Source of the DNA: Margaritispora aquatica
Taxonomy: Eukaryota > Ascomycota > Leotiomycetes > Helotiales > Discinellaceae
Direction: 5' to 3'
Assembly (NCBI GenBank): GCA_007644065.1
Contig: VJWN01000007.1
Coordinates: 806,001 to 870,000 of the forward strand
Length of the DNA stretch: 64,000 bases
Shown here: positions 34,136 to 44,759 of the stretch, piece by piece
How positions within the stretch are numbered: position 1 is the first letter of the stretch
How the letters are laid out: every line of letters starts with the position of its first letter
Translations under genes and position numbers: made by a program
Notes under the pieces: model-generated
What the model was told of the DNA's origin: nothing
Seen by the model: only the letters and a program-made list of their open reading frames with translations
The model's database searches: none

Positions 34136-36327
34136 CAGTATTGAAGATCTGTGGTTGTGGAGCCGTTGTGATAAAATCAGAGTGATAAAGAGTCTCGAAC
34201 AGAGAGTAAAGAGAGTGGACAGACTCAGCGAGTCGTGATTTGCAAATGATGAATGCAACGAGGAATTGAGAGATTACGCGGCAGCTCTGCCAGTTCACTC
34301 TTTCAGCGCAGGTGCAATTCGATTCGACGTTGTTGTGTATTGATACAAGAGCAAAAGAAAGCCAGTATTGTATCAGAAGTATTTGTAAAGGTTCTGCAAG
34401 TTCCGTGATGAGCTGCGAAAAGGTTGCGGAGTTGAGGAAGCAAAGCAATGGTGATGAGTAAATAAATAGGCAAGGCGAAGCGAAACTCGACTCCTATTGT
34501 TTTGCCTCGACTCGCTTAACTCGACGAGGCGATGGGCAGAACGCGACGAGCAGAACAAAGAATATCAGCTATTGACCAATTAGGTGACTGCAGGTGGTTT
34601 GGAGAAGGGAGAAGATCGAGGTCGCTTGTCGTTATCTCACAAAGTTGGTTTACAATGTTGTTGACAATAAGCTGTTGACAATAAGTTGTTGACAATGAGC
34701 TGTCTGGTGAAGTCCTCGATCTTCTTAGACCAAGTCTTTATCAGATCAAAACTACTTACAATGTGGTAAATGGGCAAGGAATCGAGGACTGTAGATAAGC
34801 GCTGTCTCTGTCTACGTTTCGCACTCGAAGGAACGGCACAGGATTAAAGAAGTCATTTTTGCCAGCAGCCTCGAGATTGTGCATCGATAGTCTACGCCTT
34901 CGAGTATTGTTTCATAATATCTCTATCTTTATCTTTATCTACAGCTTGCCAGACATGTCGATATTACTATGGGGAAATTCAGGGTGAACAAAGCGTACCA
35001 AGGTGCAACTTGTATCTTCTGCGTAGTTCTCTGGGGTGCTGCAAACCTCGACCCGAAGCAAACAATGCTATAGTTTGAGACAATAGGCTTGAATAGGGGC
35101 AGACACGAATTGGATGTGTTGAAAAATGTTGGGCTTTTCTTTCCCAACTTTCTGATCTCGTTGTGTTTTCAACTTTAGAGCGCGCCGGAGCTTGCGAGTT
35201 GTCGTCTCAAGTCACAGAACGACATGCGGACTACCAAAGCGAATATAGATCTGGATATCTTGGGTCACATGCACCTAAACTGCAAATGACAAACAGATTG
35301 CCCTCAAGCTTGTGAATGTTGTCTCTAAAGATGGATTGGATCACCAACCAGGGTCTCAAAAGCATTATGTTTGCGGCAATCGACTGTGCCTGTTAGGCAG
35401 CAAAGATACCTTTACTTCCATGATGGCAAGAGCTTCAACGTCGCATGGTCACATTCTCAAAAGTTATCGCGATCGTGTTGGAGCAAAAGGGAATTCTACC
35501 ACTCAGTTCCTTACATTACAATATCCAGTACGCTGATACTGTCCACAACTCTAACAGCGACTGCTGGCAATATATGTATCCCCATGATCCCGTCCTGCTC
35601 CGAGCTATATCTGGTCGCTATCTATACCAATGCGGGGCCCATTTCCAGCTCATCCCTGTTCATGATAACGAATCGCTTGCCTAAGACACCAATATCGAGA
35701 ATATCCCATGTCCTACGAAGGCAGTTCTCACTCTTCGAGCAGCTTGATTCGTCCATTTTCTCGTCTAAGAGTTCAATGACTCAGTCCTATTCGTGATATT
35801 TGAGGCGCTATTGACAATAGACATGGAGTCTAGTCCAATGGTCGAGCCTCATGTGGAACACTTGACGCGTTGATGACCTTTCAGGAAGCTTCTGTGTGGA
35901 AGGAGAGCCGAGCTGGCTGATTGCCCTGGGAATTTCAATCAGAAGAATAGACCTCGCGAATGATCAGAGGCCGGTTTGAAATATGGAAGAAATGGTCATG
36001 GCTGTAATCTATACTAAATGAGGCCTCTTAACAAACGCATTCTACTATTCAGAGACAAGAAGATACGGCTCCCGGTTTCTTTCACCACGCTATTTTTGCG
36101 ATACTAGATGCGGTGCGTGCTTATACTTGTGCTTGATGTTTGTGCGGTGCTGCTCTGAGGACCTCGACTGACCAAAATCACAGAAAATGATTGTTCAGCA
36201 AGGCACCAAACCAATATGATGGCAGTCGCTGAATCTCCATTCTTAGTTCTAATCGAAAAATATCCATACACGGTACCCAGCCTCACATGTCACACTGCCT
36301 CCAAACATCCACATCGTCTCAACCATT
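34136..36327. other. 2.2-kb intergenic region
   Basis: Promoter of the RRM-like gene next to 34136. A CTCGAC/GTCGAG-rich stretch lies at about 34485-34550, a 14-bp triplicated repeat at 34659-34700, and a CTTTAT microrepeat near 34920-34940. Frames at 35312-35796 overlap in three registers without domain support. No gene is called. Confidence 0.5.
34659..34700. repeat. 14-bp tandem repeat, three units
   Basis: The unit TGTTGACAATAAGC is followed by copies differing at one position each (TGTTGACAATAAGT, TGTTGACAATGAGC). It lies about 520 bp upstream of the RRM-like gene's start. Confidence 0.9.
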
Positions 36328-37213
36328 TCAGGCACCTCTACCTCGACCACGATTAGGTGTCTCCAAGTCTCTATTGTCATTGTTGGATCGAGGTTGACCG
36401 GGTCCAGCTACCCCTCCTTGTCCTCCTCTAGATCTACCTTGACCATGCGGCCAGTTTGGCGGCGCAGAAGACAAGTTCTGTGTAGGTGGACGAAGTCCAC
36501 CCAGGTAGATAACTTTTGCATCAGCCGGAATAAGGGCTGGATTTGATATTGGAACGAGGTGGAACGGGTTGTCAGATGGCCGTAGTCCCAGGGGCTGTTC
36601 ATTGATCCTGTCATTTGTACCGCTCTGCAAGGCTGGTTGTTCATCTGTGCCCCACCTGTTTCCAGATTCATCGTCCCAGGAGAATACATCTCCCGACTGC
36701 TTAGAGAACTCGCGAGGAGGAAAGAATATACGAGCCGGCGCCTCATTTATATCAACCCAATTGAGGATTGTTCTCAAATCTGCGGGCAGATTGACGAACG
36801 GATGGTCATCCGGGTGAAAATCTACATACGTCAACACGTCTCCACTTGCCAATGGATTGCACATACCTGGATGCTTGTCTAAGGCATCTATTAGCTCTCG
36901 AAAAGTCACTTGTCGACCCGGGCCATACACTTTGTTCATCAGAAATTTTCTGCACGAAGATTAGGGTGAAACCTACTGTCATCTAGTTGATGCTGCATTC
37001 CCCTAACAATGTACTCGACAGTCTTCTCAAATCTGTACCTGGACTCTGCTGGTGGTTAGGTACATTCATACAAACATGCGGAGCAAACATACCACGGCGT
37101 TGCTCTTGATATAGATTTAAGAGTTCACGTCCGACCTGATTATCTCTATCCAAGTCTGAATCTTGGCCACTGTTGTCGGTAGCGGGTTGGAATGGCGCAT
37201 GTCGTGGGTCCAT
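36328..37213 (-). CDS. unrecognised protein with RGG-type tail, about 257 aa
   Basis: Proposed exons: 37213-37093, 37045-37015, 36949-36328. Exon 1 encodes MDPRHAPFQPATDNSG and a helix ending YQEQRR. Exon 3 holds a compact block (MNKVYGPGRQVTFRELIDAL, then GDVLTYVDFHPDDHPFVNLP and ILNWVDINEAPARIFFPP). A disordered C-terminus ends in RGRGRGA with several RGG/RGQGG motifs, as in RNA-binding proteins. I do not recognise the central block. The second splice is uncertain: a 65-nt intron beginning at GTACAT is the only choice I found that keeps frame; reading through instead gives an open frame that stops right at the acceptor. Confidence 0.6.
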
Positions 37214-38913
37214 TTTGGTATGCGGTTGTGATTGTAATGAGCGTGTTAAACTTGTTGAAGTTGAATGATGAGAATTGTGGAGGGCAGTATAATTGCCGAG
37301 TATGTAGGCTATGTTGAGATGATTATTGAGGTTGCTAACGCACGAAGCTATAGGGCTTAGAGTGATTGTTGTGTGGTATGAATCTCGTGGATGTTGTATT
37401 GGTAAGAAAGCTGGGGATGACTCTTATTTATACATCGACAAAAAGGTCACAAGCACGCTAGTGCATACCAGTCATATAACAATGAATGAACGATATATTG
37501 GTGGATGAGGCGTCGTGCTCAATATTCACTTCCTTTTTGGAGCTGAATTCTAGGCCTTACTTGATCAAATATATATCATATTCTGAGATGGAAACTTTAG
37601 AACATACATCTATTTCCAGGGTGAGTCGGGCTACACCATCTATGTAGGCAATAACGATATATGTTTGCGGATTGTGTGCTGCTCATTGGCATGTTTGTTG
37701 CCCTCTTCAGCAACAAAGCTCGGGGTTTCCTTCTTTGTGGAAAGTCATGAAAAGAATACTACCAAGCCTATCTCATGCTGTGGAATGTTGTTAACTAACT
37801 TTCCGTATCAAATTATAAGCTTTAGTTGCGAGCTCCTCTTCCAAAGAGCTCTATAGAAGTGGGGGAATCTAAGTTCTTGTACCGTGGCCCTCGGTTACGT
37901 CGCTAACCTTGCTCTCCAATATAAACACCTTGTCTTCTAGCTCAATTAGTGCAACTTGCTCTGCAGTTGCTCATCTTTATAAGTAGATTGAGATATTTGA
38001 ACTAATTTTCTGTTTCGGATGATCCTTTGTTGATATTATTAGAATTTTAAGTGTACAAAGGAAAGTTATTCCATGCTCGCCTCTCATCACCGAGGGAAAT
38101 AAGTATGCCATTTTCTAATCCACTTATCCGAGCTGTTAGAAGCGAGATATTGACACTGCGAATCTGAAATCATTGAGAAGATAAAGAGAAAATAGCATGA
38201 AATATTGATAGCCAGTGTGTAAATAGCCTGGGTGCTTCAAATTGCCAACTATTTGGGAAAAGAGCGATAAGCTTCTTGTCACTTGGCAATAAGGAAGTTT
38301 CCATATATCCCTTTAAAACCGTAATGTACAGTAATCAAACAGCCAGGTTTGTCTTCGGGGGTCACAAGAGTTCTCTGAATAATCTTTGCTGTTGCGGTGT
38401 CTATGCTAAATCTATATGGGATCAAACGCCTTACTAACGAGCGGCTGGTGGAGGTTTACTTTAAGAGCCACATGTTCAAATTTTCATTTGAAGTTTTGGG
38501 TGTCCTTGTTCCAAGACACTGTCTTGAAGAAGTTTTCCCAAAGTCAGACGGAACGAAATACAGAATTTCATTAGGTGAGAAAACCCTAGGTCAAAGCATG
38601 GTATCCTAATCCTTGAGCTTCTCTGTCCCATGTGGGGCTGGCCTTGGTAGGGGTGTTTAGACACATGTGTTGGGGTCAGTCCTTGGCACATCACAACTAA
38701 GCAGGACAATGCGTAGATGCAGCAATACTCGCACCTCCGCTCAAAGAAAAAATGAGAAGCTACTTGAAAGCATCAAATCTTGAAGGATGGATCTTCAGGT
38801 TGCACATTAAAATATTTCATTCCACAAATATAAAACGACTCAATCGTTTACTAAACCACCACCAGAAGAACCAATCCACCCATATTATTTTCAGACATTA
38901 TTTATTGCCCCTC
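37214..38913. other. 1.7-kb AT-rich intergenic region
   Basis: Contains the promoter of the RGG-tail gene and the 3' flank of the small secreted protein gene. No gene, repeat or transposon signature was recognised; frames at 37326-37508 and 38397-38709 have no support. Confidence 0.5.
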
Positions 38914-39386
38914 CTAATTGGCAGCTAGTGTGACCTTGATGTTTCCAGTGCTGGCACCACCGATACAAGTGAACTTTGATGGCGAATCACCGCAGACTGC
39001 TCGCGCAGCACGCACACATCCCTCCCACCGGCCCTTCGACACATTCATTGTTGCTCCAGCAGTTGCCACCTTCAAAGAGAACTTCGCGGTCCCTGATGCA
39101 CCTGTTGTCGAAGAAGGGGATCCACCACACTTCTGGATTGCTCCGGCAATACCTCCGCAGATTTGGAGGAGAGCAACGTTGATGTCGTGAGAAACAAGCT
39201 TACTACAGCGCTGTTAGTCTTGCTTTGAAGTAAAAGTGCGAGATTTGCTTACACTTTGGCATTTGTACATGTCAAGCCGGAAATGGCTGCGGGGTTGACG
39301 CTCGTGTTTGCACGCTCAGCAATGTCGGTTGGGAGAGCGACGGTGAAAGCTGCAAAGAGCGCGGTGACAAGGACTGAGGCACGCAT
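38914..39386 (-). CDS. small secreted cysteine-containing protein, 140 aa (candidate effector)
   Basis: Exons are 39386-39253 and 39202-38914, with a 50-nt intron (GTAAGC donor, GACTAAC branch, GTAG acceptor). A clear signal peptide (MRASVLVTALFAAFTVALP) is followed by a short pro-like stretch to about residue 25. The mature part has six cysteines in the contexts LTCTN, QICGG, QKCGG, GCVRA, AVCGD and FTCIGG, enough for three disulfides. It is Gly/Ala/Ser-rich. No known domain was recognised. Size, secretion signal and even cysteine number fit fungal small secreted proteins, some of which act as effectors; that role here is inference. Confidence 0.8.
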
Positions 39387-40428
39387 CTTGATTGATGAAG
39401 GAATTTTGGCTTGAAGAGTGATAAAGTGAGTGTGTGGGTTGGTCTTGATATGGTAAAGAATGAATAGGACCGGCCCAGATGAAAAGAATGTATGCAAAAA
39501 TTGAATAGAAAGAACGTGGTTGAGAGAATGTGTACCTTTAAAAGTTACAATTGACTGGGCATCAATAGGCTTATAAACACCTAGACCCGCCTCCACCACG
39601 GCAAGATCGTGACCGAAATTAAATTTCGTATCTTGAAGCTTCGACCAAGGGATCCCAGAGAGATCGTTCAGATTCAAGATTTTGATTTGCAGGAATTGGA
39701 CGAAAATCCGAACATCTGACTGTCATCCTTGACTTAAAACGCAAACCCCTGAGAAAGTCTCGCTTGTTGAGCCGATATGGGACGAAACGAGGGGTGCATC
39801 AACACTTGAGACGTTTGATGGACAAGCCTTTCGGAGCGGCTTCCATCTATCTTAAAATGCTTAAAGGAGCCAAAAGATGGGATGAACCTGTCTTTGTAGT
39901 TGAGGCTCATCAGCGCCAAGCCACAATCCGACACCAGGGCAGCCCCACATCATCAACAAACCGATCATGTGATATCAATATATTATTTTCAGCTTCAAGT
40001 AATGGCCACCAGCGCGTTTAGACAGACGTTGAAGATCCCTGCTGTGCAACCTTAATTTCAGATTTTATACGAAAGAATAATTGCAACGATACTATTTCTC
40101 GCATGATTGACGATATGACTGGCTGGATCGTGTAGCAGCACACGTGACCCAGGCTATGTCATGGCTGATGAATTACGATCTTCACTACCTTGCTACCAAG
40201 AACAACAATTTGCACCTGACAAAATCCCAGTAATTTAGTGGCAGCTGAGCTTCCATGTATTTATCAACGTATCTATTCAGAAACGAATCAGACGGGGAAG
40301 ACCAAAATAACCTAACAGAGAAAGCAATATTCACTAAGATATTTACCTTGATACACTGCGTTGTGTCCCTTGCTTGTATGCTGAGGTCCAATTCAGCTTT
40401 AAGCATTTAGTCTAAAATTTCGAATGCT
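39387..40428. other. 1-kb intergenic region
   Basis: Promoter of the small secreted protein gene on the left (CT/AT-rich leader near 39390-39480) and the acyl-CoA synthetase 3' end on the right. CACGTG lies at 40141-40146. No gene is called. Confidence 0.5.
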
Positions 40429-42844
40429 TCACAGTCGAGACTTAGTCTTCCCATAGGCTGCATCAATCTCTTTCTGATACCGTGGAATGACCATTCTTCG
40501 GTTAAGCTTTTGTGCTGGTGTTAGGTAGCCCTATCAGTTGTCAATCAAAATGTCAATAAGATGGTAAGCAAATATTCCTACATTTTGTGGCGTCCATTCT
40601 GCATCAGTCAGTACCAACCCATCAAGAATTTCGAATGGAGCAAGCCCCGCTTTACGACCAGTGTCCTGAAGCTCCTTCAGTACTAGGGCTTTTATCCTGT
40701 CCATACGAACTAGCTTATCAAAGCTGTCCACTATGACCCCATTCATTTCTGCAAGCTGCGTAAGGGGAAACTGAGACGGGATAGCTATAGCAATAGGTTT
40801 TGCCTGGTCGTCGGCAGCGAAGACACATATATTCAGCACCAAGCTATTTGCACGATATATGGACTCCAGCTCCACAAGTATTAGCAAGACTCGCTTCAAT
40901 TACCTACTAGGATCATACCTTCTCAAGAGCGATGTATTCTCCGTTCAAGGTTTTCACGAGATTTTTCTTGCGATCAATAATTTTCAAATGACCATTCGGT
41001 GCCCATTCTCCAATATCTCCAGTACGAAACCAACCTCCGGGCGCCATCGCCTGAGCAGTCTCTTCATCATTTTGGTAGTATCCAGACATCACTGCATCTC
41101 CACGGATCAATATCTCGCCTTGTGGCGGATTGTTGGTAGCGTAGTACCCGGCGTCTGGGAAATCCATGAGCTTGATCTCAATGCTACCAGGTATATTGCC
41201 AAGTGTGTCGTCTGTCCATTCGAGAGGATCTTGAAGAGCTCCCATCCTATAAATATCAGTAACAGTATTATTGAAGCAGAGAATTGACTTACGCAGTGGT
41301 CTCAGTTAGACCATATCCAGAGATAAGCGGCACCAGTGCGTATGAAATGAATCTTCTGGTGTCTTTCCCTAGTGGTCCAGCACCATTGAAGCACGCCCTC
41401 AACTTACCTCCCGTTTCCATTTTGATACTATTGAATACTAAAGTGTCCAACACAGAGGCCATATCGGTCCAGCCTCTCTCGCAAAGAAACACCTTCAACA
41501 GCAACGCCATTGCAAACATCCATTGTGTTAGCACACTCTCTCTTGCTAGTTTCTGCTCAATACCTTTTCGAATGGTCTCCCACACAGCTGGTACGCCGAC
41601 TAAAATGGTAGGTTTGAAGGTCTTGATATCACCACTACAGTTCCTCATTGAGCCATCGGAGAGGGTGCGTGGAGAACCATATCCCATTCTTAGGCCCCAG
41701 TACATGCAGACGTTCTCAAATGCAAACTCGAAGCTATGGGCAAGTGGAAGATACGCAAGTACTGAGTCTCTCGGACCGACGTAATCTTTGAAAATTGTGT
41801 TGAGTCCAGCGACTACATATTTAATCAGATAAATCTCGATGTGTTACGGAGAGCACACGTACCCGATGCTACAACATTTCGATGTGTCAAAGGAACACCT
41901 TTGGGTGCTCCTGTTGTACCTGATGTATACATGATGCAGCATAGATCATCTGGGCTAGGTTTGACAGGTTTGCAGGGGTACTTTTGTCCCATTTCTAACA
42001 ACTGGCCGTAAGTGAGAACAACGAGGTCGCTTCTGGCACTTCTCAGTCTTTCGAGATCTGACTCCTTGAACTCGCTAGAGTTATTGTTGATGATTACAGT
42101 TTTGATTTTCGTTGCCTTCTTCAAAGGATTGAAAAGATGCAGCATAAGATCTGGATCTAGAAAGATTGCCTTTGCGCCGGTCTGACACAGCGAGGTCTCT
42201 AACCCCTCCTCTCCAAGGGTTGCGTATGAGGTCACAATTGGAATAGATTGTGTGACAGCAGCTGTTTAGGGTCAGTTATCTTCTATTGTCTCACTATATT
42301 GTAACCCACCATGGGACATTGCGAGCCAATGTGCACTGCATGAGTATCAGTCACATGATCGCCTTTAGTAGGTTGAAATTTTATACCTCGTCGCTGCAAA
42401 TATATGAAGCCTGTCATCTTTATTCATACCCGAATGCCTCAGACCTGCGCCAAGCTGCATAGTCGTATCCACGTACTCTCTGAAGCTCATGTAGGTGAAG
42501 TCGCTCATTTCGAAAAATGTCCACTTCTTCTCCACCATTGTTTCTTTTCCAGCCACCATTTTCTTCACCATTTTCACCTCTTCGTGCATTTCAATCAAGT
42601 TTCTCCATCCCATAGCCTGGAGGTCACCGAATCGTTCGCCAGCAAGACAGAGCACATCGTACACTGTGTTCACGCCTTCCTCTGGTACGGAGATCAATTT
42701 ATCCACATAATTGGTGTTTCTCCTTGGGATTGTCTCTCCTGCTAATTTATTGCCTCCTGGTACTTCAAGACTAAAAGGTCCGTTTTTGAACATCCCAGGT
42801 TGGACGATTGTTGTCTTTAGCGACTGACCTTTTGGAGGTGACAT
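40429..42844 (-). CDS. long-chain fatty acid-CoA ligase with peroxisomal signal
   Basis: Seven exons: 42844-42387, 42335-42310, 42261-41863, 41812-41293, 41246-40919, 40869-40582, 40530-40429; 706 aa, normal for Faa-type synthetases. It activates long-chain fatty acids with ATP and CoA. Motifs: [10 protein letters not shown]; the AMP-binding loop [16 protein letters not shown] (about 273); [19 protein letters not shown]; the FACS region [11 protein letters not shown] and [20 protein letters not shown]; and [13 protein letters not shown]. The product ends in SRL, a canonical PTS1, pointing to peroxisomal beta-oxidation. Exon 2 is only 26 nt. Together with the AKL-ending carnitine acetyltransferase in this window, it marks peroxisomal lipid use. 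All junctions keep frame. Confidence 0.95.
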
Positions 42845-43972
42845 GGTTGATTATGCAATAGTTTTCTATAAAAAATGTTGAGAATAGACAAAATGTTTAC
42901 CTTCATATGTTTCAATGCCAACTTAGGTGTAGTAGTCTAAGAGCAAGTGGCAAGCTCAATACCAAAATCAAGGACATCGCGTGAGATGATGTCGTATGAT
43001 TATCCGTTACTGTCTCCTTATCCACTTTTCGCTTACTTCCTCGGCTCGGACTAGTATCCTTTCACTCCTTTTCCGTGCTGCATCATGGTCAATGCTGTAG
43101 CGAGGCTGAGCACAGGGCATCAACAACGATTTATTGCTTCTGGCACGCCCCACAGATGGGCAAGCACAGAATCCTCATGGAATTCGGAATGAACCGTCGG
43201 AATATCCCCATGTCATTTTATGACAGAACCCTGCAGGAAATGGATTGGAATCTGATAGGTTATGTTTCAAAGACCTTGTAACAGCTAAGATAGCGTCTCG
43301 ACTTCGAAAAAGAAAACATTCGCTTTTCTCGAAGAAAAAGATGCTGCTTCGGTATTTGATGCTCGAGTTTGGATTTGCTAGAAGCAGGTGACATCAACAC
43401 GACATCGTTCAAACTGCTCTCATATCACCATTAGCAACACCTATCACAAGTCAATCCGTGAAGTATTTGAAAAAACAGGGTGGAGAAAAAAAAGAATTTG
43501 TTCAAGATATCCCAAAGACATGTACTAATCTCAGTAAGTCGGAGACCCTCACAAATATTAAGCACGACCCAATCTAATTTCCTCATCCTCAACTCTTGCC
43601 CAACAACCGAAATTGACATTTCAGCCAGAGGCTTGATTCTTCAACATCTCAAGCCATTAACCACTGCATCCAGCATATCGATGCCCAAAGATCTCAGCCA
43701 CAGGATATCTCGCGCGACTGTTCACAGTGTGTTCGTCCCACGTTCTTATCGGGCATATTGGGAAAACTCTACGCGAAAAAGGTGTCTGAGACAAGCGTGA
43801 TAGCGCGAATGAGAGGCGTTTGTGATGTCTCTTGTTTTTCCCTGGGGGAAATATGTAGGCATATAATATGCTCTCGTCCCCAAGGCTTCTTGCTCTTTGC
43901 CACGCCAAAATTACCAAGCTGAGCTTTCACTTCTACACTTTCTTTCAATCTCAGCACCACCTCATCTCTGAA
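42845..43972. other. 1.1-kb intergenic region
   Basis: Lies between two divergent genes. It should hold the acyl-CoA synthetase promoter (left) and the small protein gene's leader (right). Overlapping frames at 43431-43960 on both strands show no domain. Confidence 0.5.
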
Positions 43973-44360
43973 ATGTCTTCAGCACCTGCAGTAGAAAGCT
44001 CGCCAGAAGAGAAGAAGCTCGCCGTGATGACGAAGGGACATCTTTCCAAGCTTAAGGGCTTGTTGACTAAGATGTGGGCTGAGAGGAAGGCAAAGAAGGC
44101 AGAGAAGGCAGCTGTTGTCGCCGAAGCGCGTAAGTTATTTTCTCCTGCCGTTTTGTCTTTCAAAATCTCACAATCATATAAAATCTTGCTAATACAGCTC
44201 TTTAGCTGTCGCTGCCCCAGAAGCCGCCGAGCCAGCCGTTGTTGCTGCAGAGCCTGTGGTTGAGGAGGTCACGCCACCTGTTGCTGCGTAAGTCTTGCAT
44301 GGTGCTTTCAAGGATAAACTGAGCTAACAGATCTTTTGAAGCACTGCACCAGTGTTGTAA
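43973..44360 (+). CDS. tiny Lys/Ala/Glu/Pro-rich protein, about 85 aa
   Basis: Proposed exons: 43973-44129, 44206-44287, 44342-44360. Exon 1 gives MSSAPAVESSPEEKK and a highly charged helix (KMWAERKAKKAEKAAVVAEA). Exons 2 and 3 give an acidic Ala/Pro/Val-rich tail ending TAPVL. The second intron has two candidate acceptors; the distal one is favoured because the proximal AG abuts the GCTAAC branch. No domain is recognised. Frame maintenance over two introns supports a real gene, but low complexity makes this uncertain. Confidence 0.5.
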
Positions 44361-44759
44361 ATATCTTGATGGCTTCTTGCTGCAGGATATAGTCATGGGT
44401 GTAAAATACGGATAGGAGAGACAGTGGATGGAAGAATTAGTTGGGGTTATTGGACTGCCCTGCTTGGTTTGATTTTGTTTTATACCATAGCGAGTGTTGA
44501 TACCATTGGATTTGAATTTCATAATAGATTAATACTGGAAACCATTGTAATCAAATTTATGATGCACTGATCAAGATCTTAAATTTGGACTGGACCTTTG
44601 CAACCTTCGTGGAAGTGATGTTATCTATTCAACGGAATCCATCACCAAACTCCAGACGCCAAAATTTTAGGCTGAAATTGAGGCTCATTGGCCATTAACA
44701 CATCCTGTGCCATTGAGCTGTTGCTCAGCACCGCCTGTCTCCTTACCCTTAAGAATCTG
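44361..44759. other. intergenic between convergent genes
   Basis: A 400-bp gap between the ends of a plus-strand and a minus-strand gene; it should hold the 3' UTRs of both. Nothing else was seen. Confidence 0.5.

Noticed and set aside
35312..35796. Cluster of three overlapping plus-strand frames
   Set aside because: They are different registers over the same DNA, without domain, codon or splice evidence.
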